This document shows positions 17,482-26,542 of a DNA stretch of 64,000 nucleotides, piece after piece (the stretch's first letter is position 1; the number at the start of each line of letters is the position of its first letter). The DNA is taken from the NCBI RefSeq assembly GCF_001667265.1, contig NZ_LZHW01000072.1:1-64000 (forward strand), read 5' to 3'. This DNA comes from Mycobacterium sp. ACS4331 (GTDB lineage: Bacteria; Actinomycetota; Actinomycetes; Mycobacteriales; Mycobacteriaceae). The notes under the pieces are model-generated. The model was not told the origin of the DNA. It searched no databases and was given only the letters and a program-made list of their open reading frames with translations. A program made the translations under genes and the position numbers.

Positions 17482-18052
17482 GTCAATCGGTAACGATGAG
17501 GACATCGGTGAGCGGATTCTCACCGCGGCCGCCACGTGCGTGCGCGACTACGGGATCGATCGGGTCACGCTGGCCGAGATCGCCCGCCGTGCCAAGGTCA
17601 GCCGGCCCACCGTCTACCGGCGCTGGCCCGACACCGAGGCGATCCTGGCGGCGCTGCTGACGCGCCGAATCACCGACGTGGCCCGCGACGTTCCGCTGGC
17701 CGGTCCTGGTCGCGCCGCGATCGTCGACCGGATCGTGGCGGTCGCGGCGCGTCTGCGTCACGACGACCTGCTCTCGGCGGTCCTGCACTCGGCGCCCGAA
17801 TTCGCGATGGTCTACATCGCCGAACGCCTCGGCACCAGCCAGCGACTGCTGATCGATGTGCTCGCCGACGACATCGAGGCCGCACAGGCCGATGGCAGCG
17901 TGCGGGCGGGCGACCCGCGCCGCCTCGCCACGATGGTGCTGCTCATCGTGCAGTCCACGATCCAGTCCGCACAGATCGTCGAGCCGCTCCTGCCTCCCGA
18001 CGCACTGGCCGAGGAACTCACCCATGCGTTGAACGGATACCTCCATGGCTGA
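17477..18052 (+). CDS. TetR-family repressor (Rv2250c-like)
   Basis: 191-residue regulator. The N-terminal helix-turn-helix spans about residues 11-55, with the recognition-helix pattern A-K-V-S-R-P-T-V-Y-R-R-W typical of TetR proteins. The alpha-helical ligand domain follows. Start ATG 17477 gives the family length; the longer frame from 17402 runs into the divergent gene. It overlaps glpD1 by eight bases and so is co-transcribed with it. The palindrome over its own start is the obvious operator, implying autoregulation together with control of the divergent flavoprotein-kinase operon. The ligand is unknown, perhaps a glycerolipid intermediate. Confidence 0.88.
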   Translation: MLSIGNDEDIGERILTAAATCVRDYGIDRVTLAEIARRAKVSRPTVYRRWPDTEAILAALLTRRITDVARDVPLAGPGRAAIVDRIVAVAARLRHDDLLSAVLHSAPEFAMVYIAERLGTSQRLLIDVLADDIEAAQADGSVRAGDPRRLATMVLLIVQSTIQSAQIVEPLLPPDALAEELTHALNGYLHG

Positions 18053-19580
18053 GTCGAGTGCGCTGAACGCCGCGCGCCGCGGTGCCGAACTTTCGATCCT
18101 CGCCGACGGCGACGTGCCCGACGTCCTGGTCATCGGTGGCGGCATCACCGGTGCGGGCATCGCCCTGGACGCCGCGGCGCGTGGTCTGAACGTCGTGCTG
18201 GTCGAACGTCACGACCTGGCGTTCGGGACCAGCCGATGGAGTTCGAAGCTGGTGCACGGCGGCCTGCGATATCTGGCCACCGGCAACATCGGCATCGCAC
18301 GGCGCAGCGCCGCGGAGCGCGGAATCCTGATGACCCGCAACGCACCTCACCTGGTGCGTGCCATGCCGCAGCTTGTGCCGCTGCTGCCGGCGATGGGGCG
18401 CGCCGAGCGGGCGCTGGTCCGGGTCGGATTCCTGGCGGGCGACGGTCTGCGCCGGATGGCCGGAACGCCGGCTTCGACGCTGCCGCGGTCGCGCCGTGTC
18501 GACCCTCGGCGCGCGGCCGAGTTGGCGCCCACCGTCCGCCGCGACGGTCTCGAGGGCGCCCTGCTGGCCTATGACGGTCAGCTCATCGACGATGCCCGCC
18601 TGGTGGTCGCCGTGGCCCGCACCGCCGCGCAGCACGGCGCCCGGATCCTGACCCGGGTCTCGGCTGTCGACGTCGCCGGCACCTCGGCGCGGCTCACCGA
18701 TGAACTCACCGGCGAAACCCTGGACGTGACAGCCCGCGCGGTCATCAATGCCACCGGGGTGTGGGCAGGCGAACTCGACCCGTCGCTGCGGCTGCGGCCA
18801 AGCCGGGGCACCCATCTGGTGTTCGATGCCGCAACCTTCGGCAATCCCGTTGCCGCGCTGACCATTCCGATTCCGGGCGAACTCAACCGATTCGTCTTCG
18901 CGATGCCCGAACAGCTGGGCCGGGTGTACCTCGGGCTGACCGACGAGGACGCACCGGGCCCCATTCCCGATGTGCCGCAGCCGACCCCAGCCGAGGTGGG
19001 GTTCCTGCTCGACACCGTCAACACCGCGCTGGGCGTCGCTGTGACCGCCGACGACGTCGTCGGCTCCTACGCCGGCCTGCGTCCGCTGATCGACGCGGGG
19101 GAGGGCCGCACCGCCGACATCTCCCGGGACCACGCTGTCATCGAGGCGCCCTCAGGGGCGGTGAACATCGTGGGCGGCAAGCTCACCGAGTACCGCCACA
19201 TGGCCCAGGACGTGCTCGACCACACCATCGCGCTGCGCGGACTGACCGCCGGGCCGTGCCGGACCCCCAACCTGCCACTCGTCGGCGCTCCCGCGAATCC
19301 GGTCTCCACGCTCAGATCGGATCATGACCTGCCGTCGTCGCTGGTGGCGCGCTTCGGCGCCGAGGCGCCGAACGTGATCGCGCGCGCCACCTGTGACCGG
19401 CCCACCGACCCGGTGGCCGAGGGGATTGACGTGATCCGCGCCGAATTCGAGTACGCCGTCACGCATGAGGGCGCGCTGGACGTGGGCGACATCCTGGACC
19501 GGCGCACCCGCATAGGGCTGGTGGCCGCCGATCGAGACCGTGCCGTCGCCGCGGCTGAGGAGTTCGTGGCTGCCCCGTAG
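18045..19580 (+). CDS. glpD1: aerobic glycerol-3-phosphate dehydrogenase
   Basis: 511-residue FAD enzyme oxidising sn-glycerol-3-phosphate to dihydroxyacetone phosphate and passing electrons to menaquinone at the membrane. The dinucleotide-binding loop GGGITGAG is at about residues 31-38. It is followed by the conserved SSKLVHGGLRYL segment near residues 65-76, and a C-terminal helical cap completes the family layout. The start ATG 18045 overlaps the TetR stop. Position after the TetR gene and before the FAS-II operon matches M. tuberculosis glpD1 (Rv2249c). It converges with accD6; a strong hairpin lies between them. Confidence 0.92.
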   Translation: MAESSALNAARRGAELSILADGDVPDVLVIGGGITGAGIALDAAARGLNVVLVERHDLAFGTSRWSSKLVHGGLRYLATGNIGIARRSAAERGILMTRNAPHLVRAMPQLVPLLPAMGRAERALVRVGFLAGDGLRRMAGTPASTLPRSRRVDPRRAAELAPTVRRDGLEGALLAYDGQLIDDARLVVAVARTAAQHGARILTRVSAVDVAGTSARLTDELTGETLDVTARAVINATGVWAGELDPSLRLRPSRGTHLVFDAATFGNPVAALTIPIPGELNRFVFAMPEQLGRVYLGLTDEDAPGPIPDVPQPTPAEVGFLLDTVNTALGVAVTADDVVGSYAGLRPLIDAGEGRTADISRDHAVIEAPSGAVNIVGGKLTEYRHMAQDVLDHTIALRGLTAGPCRTPNLPLVGAPANPVSTLRSDHDLPSSLVARFGAEAPNVIARATCDRPTDPVAEGIDVIRAEFEYAVTHEGALDVGDILDRRTRIGLVAADRDRAVAAAEEFVAAP

Positions 19581-19612
19581 TCACGCACCCTGCAAGCGGG
19601 AGGGGCCCAGCT

Positions 19613-19658
19613 GACGCAGAATCGCCCGATTCCGGAGGAATTGGGGCGATTCTGCGTC
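19613..19658. terminator. bidirectional hairpin between convergent glpD1 and accD6
   Basis: A perfect 15-bp inverted repeat, GACGCAGAATCGCCC at 19613-19627 and its complement at 19644-19658. The 16-base loop contains a further five-base stem (ATTCC/GGAAT). There is no U-tract, as is common for mycobacterial terminators. It sits 33 bases past the glpD1 stop and 24 bases past the accD6 stop, so it could end transcription from both sides. Confidence 0.7.
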
Positions 19659-19682
19659 TGCTCGCGGTGAGTGGACGAGCGG

Positions 19683-21104
19683 TTACAGCGGGATGTTCTT
19701 GTGCCGGCCGCGGCGCGCGGGCGCCTCGGCCAACGCCTGGGTCAGCACGCTGCGGGTCTGAGACGGATCGATCTTGGCGTCGACGACACCGATCTCGATC
19801 GCGCTGTCGACACCGCCGGCGATCCGCTCGTGCTCGAGCGCCAGCTCGTCGTGCAGGGCCTCGCGCTCGTCATCCGGTGCGGCGGCGAGCTTCTTCTTGT
19901 GCAGGATGCCGACCGCGGCCTTGGCGCCCATGACGGCGACCTCGGCGTCGGGCCAGGCGAACACCTTGGTGGCGTTCAGCGACCGCGAGTTCATCGCGAT
20001 GTAGGCGCCACCGTAGATCTTGCGGGTGACCAGCGTGACGCGGGGGACCGAGGACTCGCCGAACGCGTGCAGCAGCTTGGCGCCGCGGCGCACGACACCG
20101 CCCCACTCCTGGTCCACACCGGGCAGGTAGCCCGGCACGTCGACGATGACCACCAGCGGGATGCCGAACGCATCGCAGAGGCGGACGAAACGCGCTGACT
20201 TCTCGGCGCTTTCGGAGTTCAGGCAGCCACCCAGACGCAGCGGGTTGTTGGCGATCACGCCGACGGTGCGCCCCGCCAGCCGGCCCAGGCCGACCACGAT
20301 GGACGGGGCCCACCGGGACTGGAACTCCTCGAACGGCACGCCCTCGTCGAGCAAAGCCTCGACCAGCGGGTGCACGTCGTAGGCGCGGCGCGCCGACTCG
20401 GGAAGCAGGGCCTTGAGGTCGGAGTCGCCGGCCTCGGCCTTCGAACGATCGAAATGCCCCTGCTGGCAGAACAATCCGACCAGGCGACGGCCGCGCTCGT
20501 AGGCGTCGAGTTCGTCGTCGGCGACGATGTGGCAGACACCGGACTTCTTGTGGTGGGCCTCCGGGCCGCCCAGCGACACCATGTCGACGTCCTCGCCGGT
20601 CACGCTGCGCACGACGTCGGGTCCGGTGACGAACACCTTGCTCTCGGGGGCCATCACGATGACGTCGGTCAAGGCGGGGCCGTAGGCCGCGCCGCCGGCC
20701 GCGAAGCCGACCACCACCGAGATCTGCGGGATGTAACCCGAGGCCCGGATCATCGCCTCGAAGACCAGGCCCACGGCGTGCAGTGCCCGCACGCCCTCGG
20801 CCAGACGAGCACCACCCGAATGCCAGATGCCGACGATCGGGCTCTGCTCCTCGATCGCGGTGTCGTATGCGTCGACGATGTGCTTGCAACCGTCGACACC
20901 CATGGCGCCGCCCATGACGGTGCCGTCGGTGCAGAACGCGACGGTGCGGACCCCGTTGACGGTGCCGGCGGCCGCCAGGACGCCGGAGCGATCCCGCTCG
21001 TGCAGCAGTTCGACACTGCCGTCATCGAAGAACGTCGACAGCCGCAGCAGCGGGTCGCGGGGATCAAGTGACTCATTCACCGATTCGGGGGCCATCGTCG
21101 TCAT
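19683..21104 (-). CDS. accD6: acetyl/propionyl-CoA carboxylase beta subunit
   Basis: 473-residue carboxyltransferase, the same length as M. tuberculosis AccD6. It supplies malonyl-CoA for FAS-I and FAS-II with the AccA3 biotinylated subunit. The protein has the N- and C-terminal crotonase-like carboxyltransferase halves, with oxyanion-hole glycine pairs in each. ATG 21104 is selected because AGGAG lies eight bases upstream and the length fits; the frame is open further to 21233 into the kasB end. It is the last gene of the FAS-II operon, 25 bases after kasB. Confidence 0.95.
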   Translation of the reverse strand: MTTMAPESVNESLDPRDPLLRLSTFFDDGSVELLHERDRSGVLAAAGTVNGVRTVAFCTDGTVMGGAMGVDGCKHIVDAYDTAIEEQSPIVGIWHSGGARLAEGVRALHAVGLVFEAMIRASGYIPQISVVVGFAAGGAAYGPALTDVIVMAPESKVFVTGPDVVRSVTGEDVDMVSLGGPEAHHKKSGVCHIVADDELDAYERGRRLVGLFCQQGHFDRSKAEAGDSDLKALLPESARRAYDVHPLVEALLDEGVPFEEFQSRWAPSIVVGLGRLAGRTVGVIANNPLRLGGCLNSESAEKSARFVRLCDAFGIPLVVIVDVPGYLPGVDQEWGGVVRRGAKLLHAFGESSVPRVTLVTRKIYGGAYIAMNSRSLNATKVFAWPDAEVAVMGAKAAVGILHKKKLAAAPDDEREALHDELALEHERIAGGVDSAIEIGVVDAKIDPSQTRSVLTQALAEAPARRGRHKNIPL

Positions 21105-21129
21105 ACCGTCTCCTACCGTTTCGCGTCTC

Positions 21130-22383
21130 TTAGTACTTACCGAAGGCGAGTGCGACGTTATGCCCGCCGAATCCGAACGAATTGTTGATCGCGTACCGGT
21201 AGTCACCGGTGCGCGGAGTTCCCGCGACGACATCCAGATCGATCTCGGGGTCGAGATTCTCCAGATTCAGTGTCGGCGGGATGACGCCGTCTCGCAGCGC
21301 GAGCACCGTGAGGATCGACTCCACGGCGCCGACGGCGCCGACGGAGTGCCCCAGGGCTGACTTGGGCGCGTAGACCGCGGGGCGGTGGGCGCCCATGGCG
21401 TTGTTGATCGCCTTGCCCTCGGCCACGTCACCGACGTTGGTGCCGGTGGCGTGGGCGTTGATGTGGTCGATGTCGGACGGCTGCAGGCCGGCCAGCTCGA
21501 CAGCGCGGGAGATGGCGTGCCCGGCGCGCTCCCCGTTGGGATCCGGGGCGACCATGTGGAACCCATCGGAGGTGACGGATGCACCCATGATGCGCGCCAG
21601 GATGTTCGCGCCGCGGGCCTTGGCGTGCTCCTCGGTCTCGATGACGAGCAGTGCACCGCCCTCGCCGAACACGAAGCCGTTGCGGTCGCGGTCGAACGGC
21701 CGGCAGGCGCCGGCCGGGTTGTCATTGGTGTTGGACAGCACGATCCGCATCTGGGCGAAGCCGGCGATCGGGACCGCTTCGATCTTGGTCTCGACGCCGC
21801 CACAGATGGCGATGTCCGCCTCGCCGTAGACGATGTTGCGCCAGGCGTTGGCGATGGCCTCCGAACCCGACGCGCAGGCCGAGATCGAGGTGCTGACCCC
21901 GGCCTTGGCGCCGCGTTCGAGACCCACCACCGCCGCAGGGCCGTTGGGCATGTACATCTGAACGACCAGGGGGGACACCGCCCGCAGGCCACGCTCGCGC
22001 ATGCCGTCATAGGCGAACACGAGCTCCTCGGTGGACCCGAGGCCGGTGCCGATCGAGACCGCAAGACGGCGGGTGTCGACCTCCGGGGATCCGGCGTTCT
22101 GCCAGACCCGGCGGCCGAGCACCGTCGCCATCTTCTGCAGATAGGACATCCGGCGGTTTTCGACCTTGTTGAGCTCGCCGTCGAACTCCTCCAACAGATG
22201 GCCGCCGATACGCACCGGCAGGTCGTACTGCTCGATGAACGGATCCTCGAGCTTGCGGATCCCAGACTGTCCGTCGAGGAGGTTCTTCCAGGTGTTGTCG
22301 GCATCGGTGGCCAACGCGGTCGTCATGGCGATGCCAGTGACGACCACGTCGGGCAAACCGTTGCCTGTTGTCAGCGGTGCCAT
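21130..22383 (-). CDS. kasB: beta-ketoacyl-ACP synthase II of FAS-II
   Basis: 417-residue condensing enzyme extending meromycolate chains on AcpM to full length. The Cys-His-His triad is visible as the cysteine in SACASGSEA, the histidine in NAHATGT and the histidine in [12 protein letters not shown]. It closely resembles the kasA product next to it and both end in the same [16 protein letters not shown] stretch, showing a tandem duplication. In M. tuberculosis KasB loss shortens mycolates and removes acid-fastness. It starts 26 bases after kasA. Confidence 0.95.
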   Translation of the reverse strand: MAPLTTGNGLPDVVVTGIAMTTALATDADNTWKNLLDGQSGIRKLEDPFIEQYDLPVRIGGHLLEEFDGELNKVENRRMSYLQKMATVLGRRVWQNAGSPEVDTRRLAVSIGTGLGSTEELVFAYDGMRERGLRAVSPLVVQMYMPNGPAAVVGLERGAKAGVSTSISACASGSEAIANAWRNIVYGEADIAICGGVETKIEAVPIAGFAQMRIVLSNTNDNPAGACRPFDRDRNGFVFGEGGALLVIETEEHAKARGANILARIMGASVTSDGFHMVAPDPNGERAGHAISRAVELAGLQPSDIDHINAHATGTNVGDVAEGKAINNAMGAHRPAVYAPKSALGHSVGAVGAVESILTVLALRDGVIPPTLNLENLDPEIDLDVVAGTPRTGDYRYAINNSFGFGGHNVALAFGKY

Positions 22384-22409
22384 TCTGCGGTTAAGTCCTT
22401 CCCCCCGAC

Positions 22410-23660
22410 TCAGTACTTGCCAAATGCCAATGCCACGTTGTGTCCGCCGAAGCCGAACGAGTTGTTGATGGCGTATTGGTAGTCCCCATATCGCGGCTCC
22501 CCAGCCACGACATCGAGATCGATCTCCGGATCCGGCGTCTCGTAGTTGAGCGTCGGCGGGATGACGCCGTCGCGCAGTGCGAGAACGGTCAGGATCGACT
22601 CCAGAGCACCCACGGCACCGATCGAGTGGCCCAGCGCCGACTTCGGCGCATAGACCGCGGCTTCACCCACGCCGGCCACGCGCAGCGCGTTGGCCTCGGC
22701 GGTGTCACCGATCGGAGTCGCAGTGGCGTGTGCGTTCACGTGGCTGATGTCCTTGGCGGACAGGCCCGCCGTCTCCATCGCCCGCAGCATCGCCTTACCG
22801 GCCCGCTGGCCGTCCGGCGCCGGCGCCACCATGTGGTAGGCGTCCGACGTGATGCCCGCACCCATGAGTCGGGCCAACGGCTTGGCGCCGCGAGCCAACG
22901 CATGCTCTTCGGTCTCGATGATCATCATCGCCCCGGCCTCACCGAACACGAAGCCGTCGCGGTCCTTGTCGAACGGACGCGAGGCGCCGGCCGGATCGTC
23001 GTTGCGGGTCGACATGGCGCGCATCATCGAGAACGCCGCGATGGGCAGTGCCTCGATGCCGCCTTCCACACCGCCGCAGACGGCGAAATCGGCGTCACCC
23101 ATGACGATCTGGCGCCACGCGTGGGCGATGGCCTCCGAACCCGACGAACAGGCCGACACCGGGGTGATGACCCCGGCACGCGCACCCAGTTCGAGTCCGG
23201 CGACCGCGGCCGCACCGTTGGGCATGATCATCTGAACGGCCAGCGGGGACACCTTGCGGGGCCCGCCCTCGTTCATCAGGTCATAGGTTTCGACGATCTT
23301 CTCGCCGCCACCGAGTCCGGTGCCGATGACCACCGCGAACCGGTCCGGATCGACCTCAGGCTTCCCCGCGGTCTCCCAGAGCCGACCCGCGATCAGCTTC
23401 GACATGCGCTGCACGTAGGACATGCGACGCAGGTCGATGCGGGTCATGTGGTCGTCGACGTTGTCGACGAGATGACCACCGATACGCACCGGAAGGTCCC
23501 ACTTGGTGACGAAGTCGTCCTCAAGGACGCGGATGCCGCTTTCGCCGGCCAGCAGGCCCTTCCACGTGCTCTCGATGTCCGCGGCGAGCGCGGTGGTGGC
23601 CTCGACGGCGGTCACCACGACGTTCGGGAATCCGCCGTTAGCAGTGGAAGGTCTGGTCAT
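22410..23660 (-). CDS. kasA: beta-ketoacyl-ACP synthase I of FAS-II
   Basis: 416-residue essential condensing enzyme, the same length as M. tuberculosis KasA. The nucleophilic cysteine lies in SACSSGSEA (near residue 171), with catalytic histidines in NAHATAT and [12 protein letters not shown]. It elongates acyl-AcpM with malonyl-AcpM during mycolic acid synthesis and is the target of thiolactomycin. The start ATG 23660 overlaps the acpM stop by four bases, coupling their translation. Confidence 0.96.
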   Translation of the reverse strand: MTRPSTANGGFPNVVVTAVEATTALAADIESTWKGLLAGESGIRVLEDDFVTKWDLPVRIGGHLVDNVDDHMTRIDLRRMSYVQRMSKLIAGRLWETAGKPEVDPDRFAVVIGTGLGGGEKIVETYDLMNEGGPRKVSPLAVQMIMPNGAAAVAGLELGARAGVITPVSACSSGSEAIAHAWRQIVMGDADFAVCGGVEGGIEALPIAAFSMMRAMSTRNDDPAGASRPFDKDRDGFVFGEAGAMMIIETEEHALARGAKPLARLMGAGITSDAYHMVAPAPDGQRAGKAMLRAMETAGLSAKDISHVNAHATATPIGDTAEANALRVAGVGEAAVYAPKSALGHSIGAVGALESILTVLALRDGVIPPTLNYETPDPEIDLDVVAGEPRYGDYQYAINNSFGFGGHNVALAFGKY

Positions 23661-23953
23661 TCCGAGCCAAACTTCTCGCGCAGGGCAGCGGCAGCCTCGG
23701 GGTTCTCTTCTTCGAGCTTCTGGATGTAGGCGACGACGTCACCGACGGTGCGCAGACCGGCGAGGTCCTCGTCGGGGATCTTCACGCCGTACTTGTCCTC
23801 GGTCTGCACAGCGATCTCGACCATCGACAGGGAGTCGATGTCCAGGTCGTCAACGAAGGACTTCTCGGGGGTGACCTCGGACGGCTCGATACCGGTCACC
23901 TCTTCGATGATCTCGGCGAGACCGGCGATGATTTCTTCCTGGCTGGCGGCCAC
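23657..23953 (-). CDS. acpM: meromycolate acyl carrier protein
   Basis: 98-residue acyl carrier protein that holds growing meromycolate chains. The phosphopantetheine serine is residue 41 in the DLDIDSLSM motif. A Glu/Ala-rich C-terminal tail beyond the usual 80-residue ACP is typical of mycobacterial AcpM, though shorter than the 115-residue M. tuberculosis protein. GTG 23953 is taken as start because AAGGGAG lies upstream; the frame is open further to 24172 but that would run into fabD. About 106 bases separate it from fabD. Confidence 0.95.
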   Translation of the reverse strand: MAASQEEIIAGLAEIIEEVTGIEPSEVTPEKSFVDDLDIDSLSMVEIAVQTEDKYGVKIPDEDLAGLRTVGDVVAYIQKLEEENPEAAAALREKFGSE

Positions 23954-24059
23954 GATGTGGCTCCCTTCATTTCTTTCTTGATGGCCCGAAAGCGTGTGCG
24001 ATCCGGGGTCGTGCTCGTTATGTGGTTGTGCTGCGGGGACGCGGGGGACGGGCCCGAGC

Positions 24060-24986
24060 TCAGAGCTCGGCGAGTCCGTCCAGGTCGGCGGGTGCCTTGA
24101 TGGCGTAGGTCGGGGTGCCCTTGAGCTCGCGCTTGGCGATGCCGACCAGGGTCCCCGCGGGCGGAAACTCAACGACGGCCTTGACCTGGGCGTCCCGCAG
24201 CGAGGCGGTGCACAGATCCCATCGGACCGGACGGGTCAGCTGAGCGACGAGCTTCTCCATCGCGTCGGCGGCCGAGGTGACAGCCTGGCCGTCGGCGTTG
24301 GACAGCAGGGTGGCCGTCGGCTCACTGGTGGTGACGGCGTCGGCCGCGGCGGAGTAGCCGTCGGTGGCCGAGGCCATGAAGTGCGTGTGGAAGGCGCCGG
24401 CGGTCGCGAGCTGACGCACCCGCGCCTTGGCCGGCGGGTTCTCGGCGAGCTTGGCCAGGGCGTCGAGGCGGCCCGCGGCCACGATCTGACCGGCGGCGTT
24501 GCGGTTGGCGGGCACCAGGTCCAGGTCGGACAGTGCCGACAGGACCTCAGCCTCGTCACCGCCGAGCACGGCCGACATCCCGGTGGCCTCGACGTTGCAC
24601 GCCTTGGCCATCTCGGCGCCGCGGGTGGCGGCGAGCTTGACCGCGTCGTCGGCGCTGATCACGCCGGCGATCGCGTAGGCCGCGATCTCGCCGACAGAGT
24701 GTCCGGCGACGATGAGGTCAGCGGACTGCAGCAGGCCGCGCCTGGTGAGCTCCTGGTGGGCCAGCAGGGTGGCAGCCACCACGAGGGGCTGCGTCACCGC
24801 GGTGTCGGTGATCTCCTCGGCCGTGGCGGTGGTGCCCAGCGTGACGAGATCGAGGCCGCTGATCTGCGACCAGGTCGCGAGCTGATCGGCGGCGCCGGGG
24901 AGTTCCAGCCACGGGGACAACATCCCCGGGGTCTGCGAACCCTGCCCGGGAGCGAGCAGCGCAATCACAGGTGTCGGTTCAGGCAC
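24060..24986 (-). CDS. fabD: malonyl-CoA:ACP transacylase
   Basis: 308-residue transacylase moving malonyl from CoA to AcpM. The N-terminal GQGSQ motif (residues 14-18) and the active serine S97 in GHSVGE are both present, with the catalytic histidine in GAFHTHFM near residue 205. The longest start is GTG 24986; GTG 24968 would give 302 residues, exactly the M. tuberculosis FabD length, and is equally plausible as neither has a good ribosome site. It is the first gene of the FAS-II operon and is preceded by the MabR-type palindrome. Confidence 0.94.
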   Translation of the reverse strand: MPEPTPVIALLAPGQGSQTPGMLSPWLELPGAADQLATWSQISGLDLVTLGTTATAEEITDTAVTQPLVVAATLLAHQELTRRGLLQSADLIVAGHSVGEIAAYAIAGVISADDAVKLAATRGAEMAKACNVEATGMSAVLGGDEAEVLSALSDLDLVPANRNAAGQIVAAGRLDALAKLAENPPAKARVRQLATAGAFHTHFMASATDGYSAAADAVTTSEPTATLLSNADGQAVTSAADAMEKLVAQLTRPVRWDLCTASLRDAQVKAVVEFPPAGTLVGIAKRELKGTPTYAIKAPADLDGLAEL

Positions 24987-25028
24987 TCATTAAGAAAACA
25001 TTGTGAGAGCCGTTTTGCGGGGTGTAAG

Positions 25029-25034
25029 AGATTA
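25029..25034 (-). promoter_or_regulatory. candidate -10 box of the FAS-II operon
   Basis: On the minus strand TAATCT fits the mycobacterial TANNNT consensus and lies about 43 bases before GTG 24986, downstream of the MabR-type palindrome. No convincing -35 box is present. The call rests on position and consensus only. Confidence 0.45.
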
Positions 25035-25051
25035 TGAACCTCGTCTTAGGT

Positions 25052-25072
25052 TTTTGTGGAGAGCCCACAAAA
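25052..25072. promoter_or_regulatory. MabR-type palindromic operator upstream of fabD
   Basis: TTTTGT, nine bases, then ACAAAA; the repeat in fact extends to eight bases per arm (TTTTGTGG/CCACAAAA). This agrees with the MabR binding palindrome as I remember it from M. tuberculosis and M. smegmatis. It lies 66-86 bases upstream of GTG 24986 and between fabD and the mabR stop, where MabR should act on the operon promoter. Confidence 0.75.
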
Positions 25073-25113
25073 GCGCCTGTCATGCGACGTCATTGATACG
25101 TAAGCGCAATCTG

Positions 25114-26400
25114 TTACGTTCCGCTAAGGATCTCATCGGCCCCCGCGGTGGGGCCGGTGAGGTACTTCACAGTGCCGTTTGACGTGCGGGGACGCGGTGA
25201 CTGATAAGGAAGGCGGCCCACCGTGGAGGCCACCCGAAGCACGTACGCGTCCCGCGGCAGGGTCGGATCACGGCCGGTGAAATCGGCGATGCGCTTGAGT
25301 CGGTAGCGAACCGTATTTGGATGAACGAACAATGTGCGTGCGCATGCCTCAATTGCTCCGCCGGAGTCCAGGTACGCATCGAGGGTCTCCGTCAGGGCCG
25401 GACCGGCGTCGGCGAGAGGCCGCATCACGTCCGAGTGCAGCGCGGCGATGGCGGACTGATCGCCCATCAGCGCGCGCTCGGGAAGGAGTTCGCGCGCCGA
25501 CACCGGCCGTGGCGCACCGGACCATCCCGCGACGGCGTTCATGCCGGAAATCGCTTCGCTGGCACTGTGATACGCGGCCGCCAGGGACGGCGCCGTGGGA
25601 CCGACGACCACTGGGCCGTCGGAGAACGCGTTCAGGAGTTCGGTGAGGAATTTGTCAGTCGGCGACAGCTGACCCGACACGATCGCGACGAGCCAGGTGC
25701 CGTGCACATCGACCAGGGCTGCGCGGCCATGGCGGTTTGCGGCGTCGCGGACGTCGTTTGCGGCCATCTGCGCGCGATCGGCCGGCGGGGTGCCGACGAC
25801 GACGGTCGCCGGGGCCGTGGTGTCCCAGTTGAGGGCGGCCGACCGCGACAGCAGTTCGGGGCCTGTGTCGCCGCGGACCACGGCGTCGACGACGGTGGCC
25901 TCCATACGCGTGTCCCAGGCGCCGCGCGCCTCGGCGGCGTCGGCATAGGCCTTGGCCGCGGCGAAGGCCAGGTTGCGGCTGTACCGCAGGATGCCGATGG
26001 TCAGCGCGGTCGTCTGCTCGTCGTTGCGCGCCAGAAGGGGCATCACCTGCTCGAAGTGCTCCATGGCCACCCGCACCATGTCGACGGTCTGGCGCAGCGC
26101 GATCCTGCGGGCCAGGTCCTGGGGGACCAGCGCGAAGGCCTCGGCGGTGTAGCCGACGTCGCTGTCCGGGTCGTTGAGCCACTCGGCGAAGTTCACCACC
26201 GCGGTCTGCACCACCAACTGGACGCTGGCGCGCTGCGAGGCCTCCAGTTCGGCGAAGAACGGCAGGCGTTCCTGCATCGCCTGCACCGCGTCGGTCGCCA
26301 TTCGGCCCGAATACTGCTTGACGCGCCTGCGCAGCGACTCGGGAACGTTGTCGAGCACCTCCAGCGGCGCACGCGATGTCGCGAACGGATTGTCGGGCAT
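25114..26400 (-). CDS. mabR: mycolic acid biosynthesis regulator, PucR/CdaR-type
   Basis: 428-residue transcription factor that controls the FAS-II operon. The C-terminus holds a PucR-type helix-turn-helix (about residues 340-395) with the conserved FVHPNTVRYRL segment. The N-terminal and central regions form the GGDEF-like ligand domain typical of this family. It corresponds to Rv2242. It is transcribed in the same direction as fabD, just upstream, with the palindrome between. Long-chain acyl-CoAs are the reported ligands in the literature as I recall. ATG 26400 gives a length close to the M. tuberculosis protein. Confidence 0.92.
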   Translation of the reverse strand: MPDNPFATSRAPLEVLDNVPESLRRRVKQYSGRMATDAVQAMQERLPFFAELEASQRASVQLVVQTAVVNFAEWLNDPDSDVGYTAEAFALVPQDLARRIALRQTVDMVRVAMEHFEQVMPLLARNDEQTTALTIGILRYSRNLAFAAAKAYADAAEARGAWDTRMEATVVDAVVRGDTGPELLSRSAALNWDTTAPATVVVGTPPADRAQMAANDVRDAANRHGRAALVDVHGTWLVAIVSGQLSPTDKFLTELLNAFSDGPVVVGPTAPSLAAAYHSASEAISGMNAVAGWSGAPRPVSARELLPERALMGDQSAIAALHSDVMRPLADAGPALTETLDAYLDSGGAIEACARTLFVHPNTVRYRLKRIADFTGRDPTLPRDAYVLRVASTVGRLPYQSPRPRTSNGTVKYLTGPTAGADEILSGT

Positions 26401-26475
26401 CCCTAAAAGCTACGCGCTTTTTCTGGCAGAAGCCCACAGTCCCTGCGCTGTGGGGGTGCCGCAGGACCCGCGAGG

Positions 26476-26521
26476 CTGCGGTGAGTGCGAGAAATCCCGG
26501 TTCGGGGCGCACTCACCGCAG
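26476..26521. terminator. hairpin downstream of aceE
   Basis: A perfect 14-bp inverted repeat, CTGCGGTGAGTGCG at 26476-26489 and complement at 26508-26521, with an 18-base loop. It lies 22 bases beyond the aceE stop and about 75 bases before the mabR start, in the 142-base gap between the two minus-strand genes. It lacks a U-tract. It probably ends aceE transcription before mabR. Confidence 0.65.
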
Positions 26522-26542
26522 TCTCTGCAGAAGATGTGAACG

